DNA of 16,312 bases, from positions 1-16,312 of the forward strand of contig CAMZLC010000013.1 of assembly GCA_947311605.1 (NCBI GenBank). Reading direction: 5' to 3'. Under the pieces are notes generated by a model. That model did not search any database, was not told the DNA's origin, and was given only the letters and a program-made list of their open reading frames with translations. The DNA comes from an uncultured Sulfurovum sp. (lineage in GTDB: Bacteria > Campylobacterota > Campylobacteria > Campylobacterales > Sulfurovaceae). Position numbers and translations under genes: made by a program. Of the stretch, positions 6,861-15,021 are shown piece after piece. How positions within the stretch are numbered: position 1 is the first letter of the stretch; every line of letters starts with the position of its first letter.

Positions 6861-7610
6861 TTACCCAAATTCCCTCTTGTTCCTTGGCTTCAAAAAGAGC
6901 TCTTTAAACCGTGTATTGGCAAAATCTTCAATCTCATCTTGAAGTGTGTGGTAGTTGGCGATAAACTCCTGGGCTACTGGCGTGAGGCTGATTTGCCCTG
7001 CACCCTCTTCGACCAGTGCATCATCGAGATTTTTACGCAGCTCTGCGATATGCTCCCAGGCTCTGAGTACGCTCATCCCCAGTATCTCGGAGGCTTTTTC
7101 GATCGAGCCGTATTCGGCGATCAGCTCCAATAGCTCTGTTTTGCCTTTGCCAAAGAGTCTGGTTTTGTCCTGATTCTCTATCCAGGTCTTGGTCTTAACA
7201 TAGAGGCGGGTACGCTTCTTGGCAGTGAAGCAGCCTAGCTCGCAATAGAGCACATCCATGTCACCACGCCTGATCGCCGTACGGACTGTTTTGAGATTGG
7301 ACTTTTTAGCCAGCTCTCTGGCAGCGCCACAGTAGACCCTGCGCTCACTGTCACAGACCTGTTCCAGATCCTTGAGTACTTCATGTCTGAACACGCCCAT
7401 GGGCTGCTTGCCGAACTGCCCCAGATCGCAGGCGGTGATACGCACACCGAGCGCTTTGGCTTTTTCTCCTACCTCTATGGGTTTCAGTTTGAGCTTGCTG
7501 GCTATTTTAAAGGCATTGCTGCAGCTGAGCTTTCCTGCATCATCACGGTATTGCTCTATGAGGATCTCCAGTCCGTTAGGGGTCTTCCCGTTTACGACAG
7601 GTATATTCAT
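6861..7610 (-). CDS. ModE-like regulator with duplicated cysteine-rich N-terminal unit
   Basis: A 249-residue protein using ATG 7610, chosen because AAGGAG (7616-7621) lies 5 bases upstream; a longer frame to 7691 would cross into the end of fdhC. Residues about 150-238 form a ModE-type winged helix-turn-helix, with LLELIAEYGSIEKASEILGM at 160-179 and SLTPVAQEFI at 208-217. No MOP/TOBE molybdate-binding domain follows. Instead the N-terminal part holds two related units, residues 30-66 and 94-128. Each begins with Cys and has A at +3 and +7, LK at +12/+13, and ends CDLGQF or CELGCF. They may sense metal, redox state or another signal. Its place between fdhC and wtpABC suggests it controls these genes. 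The HTH family is reasonably firm; the role of the N-terminus is unknown. Confidence 0.7.
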   Translation of the reverse strand: MNIPVVNGKTPNGLEILIEQYRDDAGKLSCSNAFKIASKLKLKPIEVGEKAKALGVRITACDLGQFGKQPMGVFRHEVLKDLEQVCDSERRVYCGAARELAKKSNLKTVRTAIRRGDMDVLYCELGCFTAKKRTRLYVKTKTWIENQDKTRLFGKGKTELLELIAEYGSIEKASEILGMSVLRAWEHIAELRKNLDDALVEEGAGQISLTPVAQEFIANYHTLQDEIEDFANTRFKELFLKPRNKREFG

Positions 7611-7630
7611 CGGTACTCCTTTTTGCTGAC

Positions 7631-7654
7631 ATATAGATACCTCGATATCCATAT
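7631..7654. promoter_or_regulatory. Candidate operator upstream of the ModE-like gene
   Basis: The inverted repeat ATATAGATA, six bases, TATCCATAT has 9-base arms with one mismatch and ends 20 bases upstream of the start codon at 7610. Arm length, spacing and the TATA-rich arms resemble the general layout of ModE operators, although the sequence is not the Escherichia coli consensus. It could be an autoregulatory site. Chance occurrence in AT-rich DNA is possible. Confidence 0.4.
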
Positions 7655-7661
7655 ACCAACA

Positions 7662-7678
7662 GGATGCCCTGGGCATCC
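7662..7678. terminator. Hairpin after fdhC
   Basis: GGATGCC (7662-7668), a three-base loop and GGCATCC (7672-7678) form a perfect 7-bp stem, 9 bases beyond the fdhC stop on the minus strand. No U-run follows on the transcribed strand, so it is a poor intrinsic terminator. It may instead stabilise the 3' end of fdhC mRNA or partly reduce read-through into the regulator gene. Confidence 0.35.
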
Positions 7679-7687
7679 CGAGGCAGA

Positions 7688-8644
7688 TCACTGAGAAGAT
7701 TTCTCCTCTTGTTTGATCAGTTTTTTATAGTAGGAGCTGTGCAGATGCTTGAGCTCGTCCTCACTTTTATTGCCGCTTATCATACTGTCTAGTGCCCCTT
7801 TGATCGCAAACACTGCCATGTAGACATGCGTAATAAACAGTGCTGCGATCGCCATACCTAGGAAGTTGTGCACAATCGCCGACAGTCTCAGATACTCTAT
7901 CTGATCTTTGTCTGCCGTGATACCGACATACTGCAACAGCTGATTGACATCTACGGTCTGAAAGTACATCAGTGCACCCGTAGCAATCATCACCAATCCT
8001 CCCAGCATAGCCAGCCAAAACCACATCTTCTGTCCTGCATTGAACTTGCCTGCAGGGATTTCGCGTTTCTTTTTGCTGAGGTATCCCCCTGCGATAAAGA
8101 GCCACTTGATATCATCCAGCGTCGGCAGCATGGGTATAAACCATGCCAAAAACATTGGCACAAGGGAGATCGCAAACAATACCGTACCTATACTGTGCAG
8201 ATAGCGCGCATTGCGTACCAGTGCACCGCCTCCCAGTGCGTCCCCAAAGACCATCATGAAGCCCGTGGGCACGATCAGCACGAAGCCGATCGCTGCGATC
8301 CAGTGAATGATCCGCATAAAGAGAGAGAAGATATAAAATTTTCTTCCCTCATGGGAAAAGCGCTTAGGCCCTATGATCAAGTAATGGAGCAAAAAGACCA
8401 CCAGTACGCCGATGCCAATATACATAAAAAGTGGCTGAAACCACTCTGTCTGAAAATGAACAAACTGCTCACCAAACCCGTCCTTGTACTGAAGGATATT
8501 TTGCAGCATCTGCGAAGAGGCAAGAGGGTTCTCTCCTCTGCTTGCCCCGCCATCCGACATCGCCAGCGGTACTTTGTTGCTGATCTGCTCCCCGGCACGC
8601 ACAAGAGCGGTGCCGAGGAGATACGCGATTAACTTTTTCATCAT
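7688..8644 (-). CDS. fdhC: Formate dehydrogenase cytochrome b subunit FdhC
   Basis: A 318-residue membrane cytochrome b (gamma) subunit that passes electrons from FdhB to the quinone pool. An N-terminal export signal (residues 1-18) and a periplasmic stretch precede hydrophobic segments at about 72-92, 104-134, 150-172, 206-228 and 253-284. Histidines in RIIHW (H114), YLHS (H150), IVHN (H259) and THVYM (H273) are the likely haem b ligands. Two adjacent ATGs (8644 and 8641) are possible starts; AGGA in the fdhB stop region serves either. Only six bases separate it from the fdhB stop. It is about 100 residues longer than Escherichia coli FdnI, mostly because of the N-terminal extension, as in other Campylobacterota FdhC. 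Confidence 0.9.
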   Translation of the reverse strand: MMKKLIAYLLGTALVRAGEQISNKVPLAMSDGGASRGENPLASSQMLQNILQYKDGFGEQFVHFQTEWFQPLFMYIGIGVLVVFLLHYLIIGPKRFSHEGRKFYIFSLFMRIIHWIAAIGFVLIVPTGFMMVFGDALGGGALVRNARYLHSIGTVLFAISLVPMFLAWFIPMLPTLDDIKWLFIAGGYLSKKKREIPAGKFNAGQKMWFWLAMLGGLVMIATGALMYFQTVDVNQLLQYVGITADKDQIEYLRLSAIVHNFLGMAIAALFITHVYMAVFAIKGALDSMISGNKSEDELKHLHSSYYKKLIKQEEKSSQ

Positions 8645-8650
8645 AGTATC

Positions 8651-9253
8651 CTAGTTTTTATAGGCAGTACTCCATCCATAAGGGGCGGATTGTACACCTT
8701 TGCCTCGTGAGGCAACACGCTCTCTATAGACCTTGGAGACCTCTTGCTCGTCACCGACGACCAGTGCCTTGGTGGAGCACATGGCCGCACACATAGGCAC
8801 CTTGCCCTCTGCGATCCTGTTCTGTCCGTAGAGCTCTCGCTCTTTGGCAGAGTTGGTCTCCTCTGGGCCACCGGCACACATGGTACATTTGTCCATGACA
8901 CCGCGGGTACCGAATGCACCGTCTTTTGGGAACTGAGGTGCCCCAAACGGACAGGCATAGAGGCAGTAGCCACAGCCGATACAGGTATTTTTGTCATGCA
9001 GCACGATACCGTCTTCTCTGATATAGAAGCAGTCTACCGGACAGACCTGCTCACACGGCGCATCCGTGCAGTGCATACAGGCAACTGAGGTAGAGAACTC
9101 TTTGCCAAATATTCCTTCATTGAGCGTAATCACTTTTCGCCTGCTGATACCTACGGGCAACTCATGTGCCTCGTCGCAGGCGACTGAACAGCCGTTACAC
9201 TCGATACATCGTTCATCATCACAATAAAATTTCATTCTTGCATATTCACTCAT
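8651..9253 (-). CDS. fdhB: Formate dehydrogenase iron-sulfur subunit FdhB
   Basis: A 200-residue electron-transfer subunit with cysteines for four [4Fe-4S] clusters: C16/19/22/26, C59/62/67/71, C91/94/97/101 and a split set C123/126/155/159. This is the standard beta-subunit pattern linking FdhA to FdhC. It has no Tat signal of its own, which fits co-export with FdhA. The ribosome binding site TAGGAGG overlaps the fdhA stop codon, and ten bases separate the two genes, so expression is closely linked. Confidence 0.92.
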   Translation of the reverse strand: MSEYARMKFYCDDERCIECNGCSVACDEAHELPVGISRRKVITLNEGIFGKEFSTSVACMHCTDAPCEQVCPVDCFYIREDGIVLHDKNTCIGCGYCLYACPFGAPQFPKDGAFGTRGVMDKCTMCAGGPEETNSAKERELYGQNRIAEGKVPMCAAMCSTKALVVGDEQEVSKVYRERVASRGKGVQSAPYGWSTAYKN

Positions 9254-9263
9254 CTCACACCTC

Positions 9264-12089
9264 CTACGCTTTTTCTATGCGGCACAGGCCGCCTTTGGTT
9301 TCGGGGATCTGAGTGATAATATCATATCCATAGTTGGTCACAGTGTTGGCACTCTCGCCTGTACTATAAGGCGCCGTACCCTCTGGATATCTGTCTGACA
9401 GATCTTTGCCCTGGAAGACTCCGGCAAAGTGGAACGGAATAAAGACTCTATCCGACCCCACACTGTAGGAAAACTTCGCCTTGACCTTGATCTTGGTGCC
9501 CTCAGGAGAATGGATCCACATCATGCGGCCATTCCTAATCCCATGCTCATAGGCCAGATCCGGATGGATGTCACAGAACATATCAGGTGTCAATTTCGCC
9601 AGATATTTAGAGGCTCTGTTTTCCATACCGGCACCATTGAGGTTGACCAGTCGCCCTGTGATTAGGTTGATCGGGAACTCTTTGGACCAGTCTTTCTCGT
9701 TCTGGACTGAGGCATATTTGGTGTCTGTCCTATAGTGGTTTGGCTTATCCGCATAGGTCGGATACTCTTTGACCAGATCCGGTCTGGGTGAATGCAGCGG
9801 CTCTCGGTGCATCGGGATAGGATCGGGGAATGTCCAGACTTTGGCACGCGCCTTGGCATTGCCGTACGGTGCGATACCCGCCTCCATACATTTTTCAGCA
9901 ATGATATTGCTGGTATCCACTTTCCAGTTTTTACCGATCTTGGCTTTTTCGTCCGCCGTCAGTGTGATACCGAGTACCTCTTCGATATTTTTAGCTGTGA
10001 TCTCTGCATAGCCGTCTTTGTTGGCAGAGTGTGCTGGTGCCGAGCCTTTGCCTGCCAGCAGATCGACGCCGTCATGCTCCAGTCCAAATCGGTTCCTGAA
10101 GCCCATACCGCCCTCTTTGACCGGACGATGGATATCATACAATACCGGACTGCCTGAGTGACCCTCTGTCCAGCATGGCCATGGGAGTCCATAGTATTCG
10201 CCTTTCATTGGGCCAAATCCTCTGAGACTGACCTCGTCAAACATATGCCAGTTTTCCTGATGTTTTTTCAGTCTTTCGGCTGTCCATCCTGTCAGACCGA
10301 TAGTCTTGATGATGCGCGCGATCTCATCGGTGGCATCTTCCGGGAAAGTGAACTCTTTTTTATTCTCTTTCATCAGCATTCCCTTGACATATTCGTCATA
10401 GAAGCCCAGTTTTTTGGCAAGATCGAACATGATCTCATGGTCTGTTTTACTCTCATACATTGGATCGACTACTTTGCTTCTCCACTGTGCGGAACGGTTG
10501 GTTGCGGTGACAGAGCCACTGGTCTCAAACTGTGTAGCCGCCGGGAGAATAAAGACATCGTCCTGCTTGTCAGTCAAAATCGCTGCTTCGTTGACAAAAG
10601 GATCAGCCAGTACGATCAGCTCCAGATTGTCCAGTGCCTCTTTGACCTTGGCCTGCTGTGAGATAGAGGTGATACCGTTACCCATCACAAACAGTGCCTT
10701 GAGCGGCGTACCGTGAATCTTGTCCTCGCCCGGCTTGCCTGCGAGGACACCGGAGTACCATTTAGCAAGTGTATAGCCTTTGGTGCTCATCATCTTCTCA
10801 TCTTGGAAGCGTCCTTTGAGCCAGTCAAAGTCCACACCCCATGATTTGGCGAAGTAGCCCCATGAGCCTTTACTTAGTCCATAATAGCCCGGCAGTGTGT
10901 GTGAAAGACAACACATATCGGTCGCACCCTGTACATTGTCATGACCTCTGAGAATGTTGGTTCCGCCACCCTCTTCACCCATGTTACCCAGAGCCAACTG
11001 CACGATTGGTGCCAGACGCGTATTGGAAGATCCAATCGTATGCTGGGTCAATCCCATGGCCCAGATCAAAGTACCTGGTGTTGCTTTGGCATAGGCTGTG
11101 GTGATCTGGATGATCAGCTCTTTGCTCACACCTGTGACATCAGCTGTCTTCTCTGGTGTCCACTTTTCTGCCTCTTTCATCACCTCGTCCATACCAAAGA
11201 CACGGTCCTTGATGAACTCTTTTTTATGCCAGCCATTTTTGAAGATCAAATGTAGCATTCCGTACATAAATGGAATATCTGTGCCTGGTCTGATCTGCGC
11301 GTAGAGATCTGCCTTGGCGGCTGTTTTGGTCATACGCGGATCTACCACGATGATCTGTGCGTTATTTCTCTCTTTGGCTTTGAGAAAGTGTCCGAAACCG
11401 ACTGGGTGATTCACCGCTGGGTTCGCTCCAAAGATAATAATTGCTTTTGCATTCTGTATATCACCAAGATGATTGGTCATAGCGCCATAACCCCATGTAT
11501 TCGCCACACCGGCGACTGTTGCACTATGTCAGATTCGAGCTTGGTGATCTATATTGTTGGTACCGTACATTGCAGCAAATTTTCTAAAGTAATATGCCTG
11601 CTCGGTACCCATTTTAGCTGACCCCAGGAAGATCGTTGCATCTGGGCCCTCTTTTTCTCTGATGCTTTTAAGCTTGCTGGAGATGCGCTCATACGCCGTA
11701 TCCCAACTGATACGCTTCCATTTGCCGCCCTCTTTGACCATTGGATGCTTGAGTCTCACCTCTGATCTGACCATATCGATCATATCGGCACCTTTACAAC
11801 AGTGTCCACCTAGACTTACAGGGTGATCCTGTGCTACCTCTTGTCGTACCCATACACCATTTTGTACCTCGGCGATAATACCACATCCTACAGAACAAGC
11901 TGTACAGACGGTTTTCACGCTTTTGGATCCGGGGAATGGGTTCTTGACCTCTTCTTCCGTTGCTGCTCTTGTCACTCCTGCTGCGGAAACCATGCTGGTA
12001 GCACCAAATGCCCCTGCGATTCCTGCCATCTTCAGAAATGAACGACGACCTACTTTGGTCGAGAGCGCTTTTTGAGTATCTCTGTTCAT
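9264..12089 (-). CDS. fdhA: Formate dehydrogenase catalytic subunit FdhA, selenocysteine-containing
   Basis: A 941-residue molybdo- or tungsto-bis-pterin enzyme oxidising formate to CO2 in the periplasm. The Tat signal GRRSFLKMAG lies at residues 14-23. A [4Fe-4S] site is formed by C62, C65, C69 and C97. The in-frame UGA at 11529-11531 encodes selenocysteine 187 in the context ARI-U-HSATVAG, where cysteine homologues have RVCHSATVAG. The frame continues unbroken through VANTWGYGAMTN, the pterin-binding domains and the C-terminal dinucleotide-binding domain (about residue 800 onward, TGRLVNLNGAGMENRAS). AAGGAGAG precedes ATG 12089 by about 9 bases. It requires SelA, SelB, SelC and SelD elsewhere in the genome. 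Naive gene finding would give two ORFs (12089-11529 and 11507-9264). Whether Mo or W is bound cannot be told from sequence; the Wtp genes make W possible. Confidence 0.95.
11501..11515 (-). promoter_or_regulatory. Bacterial SECIS hairpin of fdhA
   Basis: On the transcribed strand TCGCC-GGTGT-GGCGA forms a perfect 5-bp stem with a five-base GGUGU loop, beginning 13 bases after the UGA. Position and a G-U in the apical loop fit the SelB-binding hairpin of bacterial formate dehydrogenase mRNAs. CATA directly after the UGA and a downstream UAUG could extend the lower stem. Confidence 0.7.
11529..11531 (-). other. Selenocysteine codon (UGA) of fdhA
   Basis: TGA on the minus strand falls exactly where formate dehydrogenases carry the metal-ligating Cys or Sec, is followed by the invariant-type histidine, and the same frame stays open for 754 more codons. 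Read-through as selenocysteine is therefore far more likely than a stop. Confidence 0.93.
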
Positions 12090-12127
12090 ACTATAAACTC
12101 TCCTTTTTCCTGACTCACTTGACTACC

Positions 12128-12331
12128 CTATACGGCAGCACCATAATACTCGTCCCATGCCTCGGTCTTTTTGTAAAGTATCTCTTTTTTGGGAGAGCTC
12201 CCTACAACCACACCGCCAGAACTCTGCGTCTCTTTTTTCTCGCCTGCAACTGCTGTGGCTACGCCTGCTGTCGCTGCAACGGCACCTGCGCCTGCAAGTT
12301 TTCTCAAGAAACCGCGTCTTTCTTTCTGCAT
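12128..12331 (-). CDS. Small formate dehydrogenase region Tat-target protein
   Basis: A 67-residue protein with a twin-arginine signal, ERRGFLRKLAGAGAVAATAG at residues 4-23, and a short mature part ending KKTEAWDEYYGAAV (54-67). Size, signal, and the tail with a TE..(D/E)YY pattern match the family named 'formate dehydrogenase region TAT target' (TIGR02811), usually encoded just upstream of fdhA. Its function is unknown; co-export with FdhA or a membrane-anchoring role are possibilities. AAGGAGG lies a few bases before the ATG, a strong site. It is followed after 38 bases by fdhA. Confidence 0.85.
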   Translation of the reverse strand: MQKERRGFLRKLAGAGAVAATAGVATAVAGEKKETQSSGGVVVGSSPKKEILYKKTEAWDEYYGAAV

Positions 12332-12352
12332 GTTATCCTCCTTTACTGTATT

Positions 12353-12440
12353 TAGCCTATTCTAGCCGATCAAAATAGGCTACAGAAGGGAATGTGGGAG
12401 GCTAAAAACACATTCCCTTTTGTAGCCTATCTCTGGCTAC
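12353..12440 (-). promoter_or_regulatory. Long hairpin with competing repeats (attenuator or terminator candidate)
   Basis: Two 22-base arms (12375-12396 and 12409-12430) are complementary with one mismatch around a 12-base loop. On the transcribed strand the stem is followed by TTTTG, as in an intrinsic terminator. The outer end of the downstream arm (12374-12382) is also perfectly complementary over 9 bases to 12353-12361, and GTAGCC/GGCTAC at 12422-12440 forms a further 6-bp pairing at the end of the chaperone gene. The pairings are mutually exclusive. This lies between the TorD-like gene and the Tat-target/fdhABC genes, so it could set the ratio of chaperone to enzyme or act as a conditional attenuator. 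Confidence 0.6.
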
Positions 12441-13210
12441 TGCTCCAAGATCCCCTCGGAATCATCATCATTTTCCAGCGAACAACTCGCCACCAGCGTA
12501 TCTGCTGATCTGGCGATCCTGTTCTCTGCCCTGCGCTTGGCCTCTTTGTCCGAGATGAAATCACAAGAAGTACTCTGCTTGGTCTCTGTCTCTGGTGCCT
12601 CTGGTTTGCCAAGACCGAAGTAGAGTCGCTCGAACGCCACAAACGCATGCATCACGATCGCCAGAGATTTGTAGGCATTGGCGGAGGGATGCTCATAGAG
12701 ATTGGGCACAAAACGATCCAAAAAGAGGTTGAGCACTTCATCGAAGAGGCAGTGCTGGACGGGAAGATAGGAGGCCTCACCGGAGATCACCAGCTCTATC
12801 AGCTCATGCATAAAGGTCATCAAAAACCCGATACTGTCCTCCGGCTCCCTAAACTGCTTCTCATCACGGCGGATGCGGGTCTTGGCGACAAACTGGCGCA
12901 CCTCCACCAGCTTCTTACCGCTCTCCAGCCCCTCTGCGTAAAAGGAGGCTGTTGTACGCACGATCGGATTTTCCGGATCATGGAAGATCATATCGTACTC
13001 CTCTGCCAGCAGGGCATAGCCCTCATCGTTCATATAGACCTGCAGCTCTTTGAGCGCCTCACCGGAGTTGGTATCCATCGGATTGGCAGCCATGACCTCC
13101 AGTGCCTCTTTGAGTCCCTCAAAGCGATTCTCTGCCTCGGAAAACACCAGCATCTTGCTAAAGAGTCCATAATAGAGCGATCGTGCCGCGTCCACTGCTT
13201 TTTTATCCAT
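12437..13210 (-). CDS. TorD/NarJ-family maturation chaperone
   Basis: A 257-residue, mostly helical cytoplasmic protein of the TorD/NarJ/DmsD chaperone family, which binds Tat signals of molybdoenzymes and checks cofactor loading before export. Supporting features are the helical N-terminus with SLYYGLFSKML (11-21), EYDMIFHDPENP (71-82), the family-type EPEDSIGFLMTFMHELI helix (122-138) and VPNLYEHP (168-175). The C-terminal about 55 residues are charged, low in hydrophobics and end in an acidic tail, longer than usual. It overlaps the upstream polyferredoxin gene by eight bases, with GGGAG within that gene's end as ribosome binding site. FdhA is the expected client because of its position; this is inferred. 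Confidence 0.8.
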   Translation of the reverse strand: MDKKAVDAARSLYYGLFSKMLVFSEAENRFEGLKEALEVMAANPMDTNSGEALKELQVYMNDEGYALLAEEYDMIFHDPENPIVRTTASFYAEGLESGKKLVEVRQFVAKTRIRRDEKQFREPEDSIGFLMTFMHELIELVISGEASYLPVQHCLFDEVLNLFLDRFVPNLYEHPSANAYKSLAIVMHAFVAFERLYFGLGKPEAPETETKQSTSCDFISDKEAKRRAENRIARSADTLVASCSLENDDDSEGILEQ

Positions 13211-14894
13211 TCTCTCTCTCCCTGTTGTTTTGGTCGATCTCTGCCTGGAGCATCACTTTGGGTTTGCAGTCCGCACAGCAGTAGAGCGTGCGTATCTTCG
13301 CCGCATTGTCCCCAAATCTCGGTGTCATCATCGTAGCGATCTTCTCTATGGCTTTTTGGGTTGCAAACTCCACCCCGCACTCTACGCAGGCGAAAAGTTC
13401 ATCATGTGCCATGGTGTTTTTGGTGAAATATTCCGGTGCCAGCGTGAACCTGTCATAGACCACGCTCAGGCAGTCTTTCTCTGGACAAGCCACCTCACAG
13501 TAGCCGCAGTTGGTACAGAGCGAGGGGTTGAACTTGAGCGTCTGATCCTCCGGATGTGCCGTGAGGGCTGCGACATTGCAGACCCCTACGCAGCTCATGC
13601 AGAGGGTACAGGCATCCTCGTTGATCACGAGATTGCCGTAATGGATATGCTCACCTGTCTCCACCACACCCAGATCCTCTTCGCCGACCAAATGCGCGAG
13701 ACGGTAGGTAAAAAGCTCTCGCTTCCGCAGCCCCTCATCATGCATATCAAACCTGCACGCCTCCAGATCCTCGATCTGACCAAGTGCCTCCTGCAGCTCC
13801 CCGGCATTCATGCAGACAAAAACAGCCCTCTTGTGGTATTTTCTCTCAAATATCTCATTGATGAGACGGATAGCATCCCCTGTACCCTTGGAGACGAAGT
13901 CCGTATAAAAGACCACCGATCTTCCGCTCTTTTGCAGCAGCGTCAGCAGATGTGCTTCATGTAGATATTTTCTCCCCTCAATCCCCAGAGGCAGCACCCC
14001 CTCAGGCAATGGTAGATCAGGCAACGCTACCTGAGCAGGAAGGATCAGCGCACTGTGTCCGGTATAGAAGGAGGCAGCCGTATAAAAAGCCTCTCTGGGC
14101 ATCTGGGTAAAATCCAGGGCACCCGACGGGCAGACAGAGACGCAGCCGCCACAGCCATGACAGTCCACATCAGAAAAGTGCAGCTGCTTGTCTTCATCTG
14201 TCTTGGTGATCGCTACGCTGGGGCAGACCTCTTCGCACTTGCCGCAGGTCTCTTTGAGCAGTCTTCCCTGATATTGGCAGATCTCAGGGTCGTACTGCAC
14301 ATAGTTTTTGTAGTGAAATGCATCACTGTTGGCATAGAGCTTTTCGACCGCCGTCTCCCAACCTATATCAGTAGGATCATATACCCCGCTCTGCTTCATC
14401 GCAAAGTCCGGAGCCTGTGCCCAGATGATCTGGTCCACCTGCAGGTCGCCGCGCATCAGCTTGGTCGTCGTCACAGAGAGTCCGCCTATATGCCCTTGGA
14501 CATCCGTGACCTCCTCTGCTGCCAGCACCAGACAGGTGAAACCGTCGGCAGTCAAGCGCTCTTTCAATTCGGAGCTTTTTTCTCCGAGAATGATCAATAT
14601 TTTTTTACCGACCTCCTGACTGTAGTCCATATCCTGTGCCAGGTCATAGACAGAGGCTCTGACATCATAGAGTTTTTTGATATTCTGAATCTGTGCGGCC
14701 AGTGTATCCTGGGTGTTTTTTACATAGTAGTCTATCTCATGTGCATAGAGCTGGCTGGCTACGGTCATCTTGTTGGACACGATGTACTGGCTACGTTCGA
14801 TCCCCAGATCAGACTCTTGCGAAACGATCTCTATCGATTCATCCAGCGGGAACGCCAAGGGTGTGTCGCTTAGATACAGATACTCTTTTTCCAT
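13203..14894 (-). CDS. Polyferredoxin-like 4Fe-4S protein of the fdh locus
   Basis: A 563-residue protein; ATG 14894 is preferred because GGAGG lies four bases upstream, whereas ATG 14897 is only one base from it. It has no signal peptide. Residues 1-200 contain a Rossmann-like stretch near 97-128 (KKILIILGEK start). Four [4Fe-4S] motifs follow: C206 with CGKCEEVCP (217-225), CHGCGGCVSVCP (245-256), CTLCMSCVGVCN (429-440) and CTNCGYCEVACP (460-471). A C-terminal CVEC (503-506) and YCCADC (538-543) look like a zinc-ribbon or rubredoxin-like site. Similar genes accompany fdh operons in Campylobacterota, as far as I recall. The role is unknown: electron supply during maturation, or a link from the enzyme to a cytoplasmic donor or acceptor. 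It is the first gene of the minus-strand cluster. Confidence 0.75.
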   Translation of the reverse strand: MEKEYLYLSDTPLAFPLDESIEIVSQESDLGIERSQYIVSNKMTVASQLYAHEIDYYVKNTQDTLAAQIQNIKKLYDVRASVYDLAQDMDYSQEVGKKILIILGEKSSELKERLTADGFTCLVLAAEEVTDVQGHIGGLSVTTTKLMRGDLQVDQIIWAQAPDFAMKQSGVYDPTDIGWETAVEKLYANSDAFHYKNYVQYDPEICQYQGRLLKETCGKCEEVCPSVAITKTDEDKQLHFSDVDCHGCGGCVSVCPSGALDFTQMPREAFYTAASFYTGHSALILPAQVALPDLPLPEGVLPLGIEGRKYLHEAHLLTLLQKSGRSVVFYTDFVSKGTGDAIRLINEIFERKYHKRAVFVCMNAGELQEALGQIEDLEACRFDMHDEGLRKRELFTYRLAHLVGEEDLGVVETGEHIHYGNLVINEDACTLCMSCVGVCNVAALTAHPEDQTLKFNPSLCTNCGYCEVACPEKDCLSVVYDRFTLAPEYFTKNTMAHDELFACVECGVEFATQKAIEKIATMMTPRFGDNAAKIRTLYCCADCKPKVMLQAEIDQNNRERENG

Positions 14895-14917
14895 CATGCC
14901 TCCATTCGGTAAAGAAA

Positions 14918-14933
14918 ACTTTATCAAAGTATA
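14918..14933 (-). promoter_or_regulatory. Putative fdh-cluster promoter with small inverted repeat
   Basis: The minus strand reads TATACT at 14928-14933, 33 bases before the start codon at 14894. The perfect inverted repeat ACTTT-ATC-AAAGT (14918-14930) overlaps its downstream edge, where a repressor could act. There is no convincing -35. Assignment is tentative. Confidence 0.35.
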
Positions 14934-15010
14934 GGCTCTTGCAGCTTATGCAGTTCTTAAAGAGGTTAAAAAGATTTCTCTTTGGTTGCATTATTTCCAG
15001 ATAGTTTCAG

Positions 15011-15016
15011 TATAAT
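15011..15016 (+). promoter_or_regulatory. -10 element immediately before the binding-protein gene
   Basis: A perfect TATAAT ends only five bases before ATG 15022. Initiation at the usual distance would fall on or next to the A of the ATG, giving a leaderless mRNA. A weak TTGCAT (14986-14991) at 19-base spacing may be the -35. No Shine-Dalgarno sequence lies before the ATG. Confidence 0.5.
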
Positions 15017-15021
15017 AAACC

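Noticed and set aside
7868..8632. A 254-codon plus-strand open frame opposite fdhC
   Set aside because: Its translation is rich in His, Gln and Arg without any family motif, and it is fully contained within fdhC on the other strand.
11507..11531. fdhA as a pseudogene broken by a nonsense codon
   Set aside because: The stop is UGA at the known Sec position, with a SECIS-like hairpin and an intact frame afterwards.
12647..13964. Two plus-strand frames of 229 and 244 codons opposite the chaperone and polyferredoxin genes
   Set aside because: They mirror well-supported minus-strand genes and show no domain or signal of their own.
14055..14873. A 272-codon plus-strand open frame opposite the polyferredoxin gene
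   Set aside because: It lies wholly antisense to a gene with four clear 4Fe-4S motifs, has no recognisable domain and no suitable ribosome binding site. Long antisense frames are common in this GC-richer block.
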